Source of the DNA: CAYZUC01 sp964481705 | Lineage (GTDB): Bacteria; Bacillota; Clostridia; Lachnospirales; Lachnospiraceae | Assembly: GCA_964481705.1 (NCBI GenBank) | Contig: CAYZUC010000002.1 | Location: 1-64,000 of the forward strand | Reading direction: 5' to 3' | Length of the DNA stretch: 64,000 bases | Part shown: piece after piece, positions 61,377 to 64,000 of the stretch | Position numbering within the stretch: position 1 is the stretch's first letter | How the letters are laid out: each line of letters starts with the position of its first letter | Translations under genes and position numbers: made by a program | The notes under the pieces: model-generated | The model's database searches: none | Told to the model about the DNA's origin: nothing | Seen by the model: only the letters and a program-made list of their open reading frames with translations

Positions 61377-64000
61377 ATGAAAGAAGCAGACAGAAATAAG
61401 CAGATACAAGTGGAGAATAGAATCCAACGCTCTACGATAATCACTGTGATTTGTGATACCATTCTGATTGTAGCTCTTGTGCTTTTTCTATTATCATATG
61501 TCTCCGTAAATAACGCGGATACTTTTAATCAGAATGTTGAAAATATTACAAATATTGCCACAGCAAAATCAGAGCTGATGTTGTCGGTTCTTGAAAGATC
61601 AAGTCATGAGGTGAAGACTGCCTATCGATACTGCAATGGAAAAGAAGTGGATGAAATCATGAAATACCTGACCTGTATCTGTGGTGAGGAAAGCGAATAT
61701 CAGCTTCTGCAACGCGACAGTACTCATTCAACCGATCTCTATCATGTTTATTCCGGTTTTTCCACAAAAGAGGTTGATGGAAAACCCCAACAAATACATT
61801 ATCAGAATACAGATTTATCATCCTCACTCTATCTGCATTCGTCGGAAGACACAGGTGAAATCTGCTACTCACAGGGCTTTACCAACAAAACCGATGCTTT
61901 ACGATACTTTGCGGTCTTTTGTCGTATCGACGCTATGGTAAATGGAAATCCTCAAACATACTTTCTGGTCAAACCACAAATGGAATCCAGTATCCTGGAT
62001 TTGCTGCAAACGTATACGCAATATGGCAGACTCGCTACTGCTGTCTGTTATGCGGATGGCAAGTATCTTGCAAAAGACGATACCTTTCGCGCGGATAATT
62101 TCTACGATTATCTGTATAAATACAACGATTTGTCTATCGACGAACGTAATGCGCTGCGGGAGCAGGTTCAAAATAACAGTAAGAGAGCCGGATATCTGGA
62201 GTTTCACGACTTAAAGCGCCAAGATTGTATCTTTTCTTACGCTGCTTGCGGTGAGACCGCAAATTGGTATGTTATTGTTTCTGTACCTACGACCGAATTT
62301 GTCAGTGGTCAATTATTATCCTTTTTTCCTCTCATAATTATTGTTTTCCTTGCTGTACTTCTATTATTTAACATCTGGAGACTCTTAATCATTGTAAAGG
62401 AACTTCGGCAAAGTGTAGAGCGAGAACGTATCGCCAATTCTTCAAAAAGTTCCTTCTTGTCCCGTATGTCTCATGAGATCCGCACTCCTCTCAACGCTGT
62501 TATTGGCTATAATACAATCGCTCAAAGCGAGATGAATAATGCAAAGGATGATGTTGGACGTAAGCAGGCAGCGACTAAGGTAATGGATTGTCTGCAAAAA
62601 AGTGAGATTGCCTCCAAGCACCTGCTTACCATTATTAATGATGTGTTGGACATGTCTGCAATTGAAAGTGGCAAGATAAAGGTTGCACATGAATTGTTTG
62701 ATTTTAAGGGACTCATCACCTCCTTAACCACTGTTTTCTACTCACAAGCCAAGTCAAAACAAGTTGATTTTGAAGTAATATTTGACAACCTTACAGAGGA
62801 ATGGTTTATTGGCGATCAGATGCGTACCAATCAAATTCTCACCAATCTTCTCTCGAATGCCATAAAGTTTACGCCTGAGTGTGGAACCGTACTTTTGAAG
62901 ATTCAGCAGCAAAAATCCGAATCCAACAAAGCTCATATTTATTTTGATATTAGCGACACAGGAATTGGTATGTCCGCAGATTATCTCGAACGCATATGGA
63001 AGCCGTTTGAACAGGCTGATTCCTCCATTTCCAGAAGATTCGGCGGAACAGGTCTGGGGCTTTCCATTACGAAGCATCTGGTTGAACTCATGAATGGAGA
63101 GATTTCCGTCGTAAGTACTCCTGGTGTTGGAACAACATTTCATGTAGATCTGACCTTTGAACAAACTGAACAACCGTATCCTTCTAATGCCTATGATTTC
63201 AGTTCCGTCAACGCCCTTGTCGTTGATGATGACCCCGGTACATGTGATTATATTCGATTACTCTTCCATCAGTGGGGGGCAAAATGTGCCACAGTAACCT
63301 CCGGAGTTGATGCAGTCAAGGCCGTCTCAATTGCAATGCAAAACAAAGAGCCATTCTCTATTTTTCTCGTTGACTGGCATATGCCCGATATCGATGGATT
63401 TGAAACCATTCGTCAGATACGTGAAATCTCAGGAGATACCATGCCTGCTGTCATTTTATCTGCTTATGACTATTCGGAGCTGGCAGAAAAGGCTACTACG
63501 TTTGGTATCAATAAATTTGTCACCAAGCCTCTTTTCCAGTCAACACTCTTTGATTTATTGACTAATATTCCTGCTGCTAATAGTACAAATGTTATACAGA
63601 AAAGCGCAAAAACTTCTTTTCATGGTGAGAGAATTCTACTCGCTGAGGATAACAATATGAATATGGAAATTGCTACAAAAATACTGGAATCCGCAGGTCT
63701 TGTTGTCGATACTGTATGGAATGGAAAGGAAGCAACAAAATCATTCCTTACATCACCAGCAGGAACCTATGCTGCAATCCTGATGGATATCCAGATGCCG
63801 GAGCTGGATGGATACGAAGCTACTCGTACGATACGTGCTTCCAGTCATCCGGAAGCAAATACAATACCCATTATTGCCATGACGGCAGATGTGTTTGCAG
63901 AAAAAGTAGCGGAAGCGCACGAAGCCGGTATGAATGACCATATTGCAAAACCAATCGATATTCCTAAGTTATTTGATACACTAAAGAAATACATATCCCC
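61377..64000 (+). CDS. Hybrid sensor histidine kinase with two receivers (3' end beyond window)
   Basis: At least 874 residues without stop to the window edge. One N-terminal membrane segment (TVICDTILIVALVLFLLSYV), an extracellular Cache-like domain of about 250 residues, and a second segment near 320-340 precede HisKA (His366 in SRMSHEIRTPLN). HATPase motifs DTGIGMS and GGTGLGLSITKHL follow, then two receiver domains with Asp666 (LVDWHMP) and Asp804 (LMDIQMP). The ATG at 61377 with AGGTG upstream is chosen; one at 61371 is too close to the site. It is co-transcribed with the solute-binding protein. Confidence 0.9.
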   Translation, partial: MKEADRNKQIQVENRIQRSTIITVICDTILIVALVLFLLSYVSVNNADTFNQNVENITNIATAKSELMLSVLERSSHEVKTAYRYCNGKEVDEIMKYLTCICGEESEYQLLQRDSTHSTDLYHVYSGFSTKEVDGKPQQIHYQNTDLSSSLYLHSSEDTGEICYSQGFTNKTDALRYFAVFCRIDAMVNGNPQTYFLVKPQMESSILDLLQTYTQYGRLATAVCYADGKYLAKDDTFRADNFYDYLYKYNDLSIDERNALREQVQNNSKRAGYLEFHDLKRQDCIFSYAACGETANWYVIVSVPTTEFVSGQLLSFFPLIIIVFLAVLLLFNIWRLLIIVKELRQSVERERIANSSKSSFLSRMSHEIRTPLNAVIGYNTIAQSEMNNAKDDVGRKQAATKVMDCLQKSEIASKHLLTIINDVLDMSAIESGKIKVAHELFDFKGLITSLTTVFYSQAKSKQVDFEVIFDNLTEEWFIGDQMRTNQILTNLLSNAIKFTPECGTVLLKIQQQKSESNKAHIYFDISDTGIGMSADYLERIWKPFEQADSSISRRFGGTGLGLSITKHLVELMNGEISVVSTPGVGTTFHVDLTFEQTEQPYPSNAYDFSSVNALVVDDDPGTCDYIRLLFHQWGAKCATVTSGVDAVKAVSIAMQNKEPFSIFLVDWHMPDIDGFETIRQIREISGDTMPAVILSAYDYSELAEKATTFGINKFVTKPLFQSTLFDLLTNIPAANSTNVIQKSAKTSFHGERILLAEDNNMNMEIATKILESAGLVVDTVWNGKEATKSFLTSPAGTYAAILMDIQMPELDGYEATRTIRASSHPEANTIPIIAMTADVFAEKVAEAHEAGMNDHIAKPIDIPKLFDTLKKYIS

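Overview
The window looks like a chromosomal piece of an anaerobic, low-to-middle GC Firmicute, most likely a gut Clostridia/Lachnospiraceae member. Shine-Dalgarno sites are AGGAGG-like and sigma-70 promoters are TTGACA/TATAAT-like. There are no rRNA or tRNA genes. The genes shown (Cys-type FdhF, [FeFe] hydrogenase, molybdenum hydroxylases, FNT formate channel, EFR1 flavodoxin-ferredoxins, Cpr-like peptide-resistance ABC system) fit a strictly anaerobic fermenter. One 10-N assembly gap lies at 40402-40411.

Region 1 (1-4350) holds a CAT-like acetyltransferase translationally coupled to a REC-GGDEF-EAL-PAS-PAS regulator, divergent from a SIMPL-domain protein. Region 2 (4346-13695) is an anaerobic purine/urate catabolic set: ssnA and ygfK on the minus strand, and ygeX-ygeY-ygeW-arcC on the plus strand, flanking a divergent AT-rich promoter region.

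Region 3 (13706-41425, all minus strand) is a long molybdoenzyme island. Read in transcription order it starts with a ModE-like HTH protein behind a near-perfect ModE box. Next come a gap-broken molybdopterin-binding protein, moaC, moaA, a MOSC-MogA fusion and modA-modB-modC. A new promoter then drives a fused XdhD-type hydroxylase, a three-subunit molybdenum hydroxylase and a domain-swapped XdhC-like maturation protein. After these come a large PAS-rich hybrid kinase, an FdhD-MobA fusion and a MoeA-MobB fusion. The run ends with a four-subunit module (HycB-like, [FeFe]-hydrogenase HydA, FdhF, HydN-like) and a secreted DUF4832-type protein. The four-subunit set has the composition of a hydrogen-dependent CO2 reductase / formate hydrogenlyase. 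An AraC regulator and a MocA-type cytidylyltransferase follow at 41.6-43.2 kb. MobA (for MGD in FdhF) and MocA (for MCD in the hydroxylases) suggest that both cofactor branches are encoded together.

My reading of how these work together is as follows. Hydroxylases interconvert and open purines. SsnA, YgeX, YgeY and YgeW process ring-opened nitrogenous intermediates, and ArcC recovers ATP from carbamoyl phosphate. The FdhF-HydA-HycB complex exchanges electrons between formate and H2, or disposes of reducing equivalents. ModABC/ModE and the Mo-cofactor genes supply the metal centre. The purine cluster itself is known from gut bacteria and E. coli; its linkage to an HDCR-like complex and three Moco fusion proteins is the most interesting part of the window.

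Region 4 (43.2-64.0 kb) is a mosaic of small regulator-led operons. It contains a PrdC/RnfC-like electron carrier with a TetR, and PadR with EFR1 proteins including a truncated flavodoxin. It also has an orphan HipA-like kinase and a CprABC-RK-like antimicrobial-peptide response with phased operator repeats. MarR-CDF-MntR follows, then a formate channel with an overlapping 52-residue membrane miniprotein, LysR, and an ArsR-methyltransferase-membrane protein-MBL operon. The last unit is a solute-binding lipoprotein followed by a hybrid kinase that runs off the right edge. Several of these promoters carry visible operators, described below.
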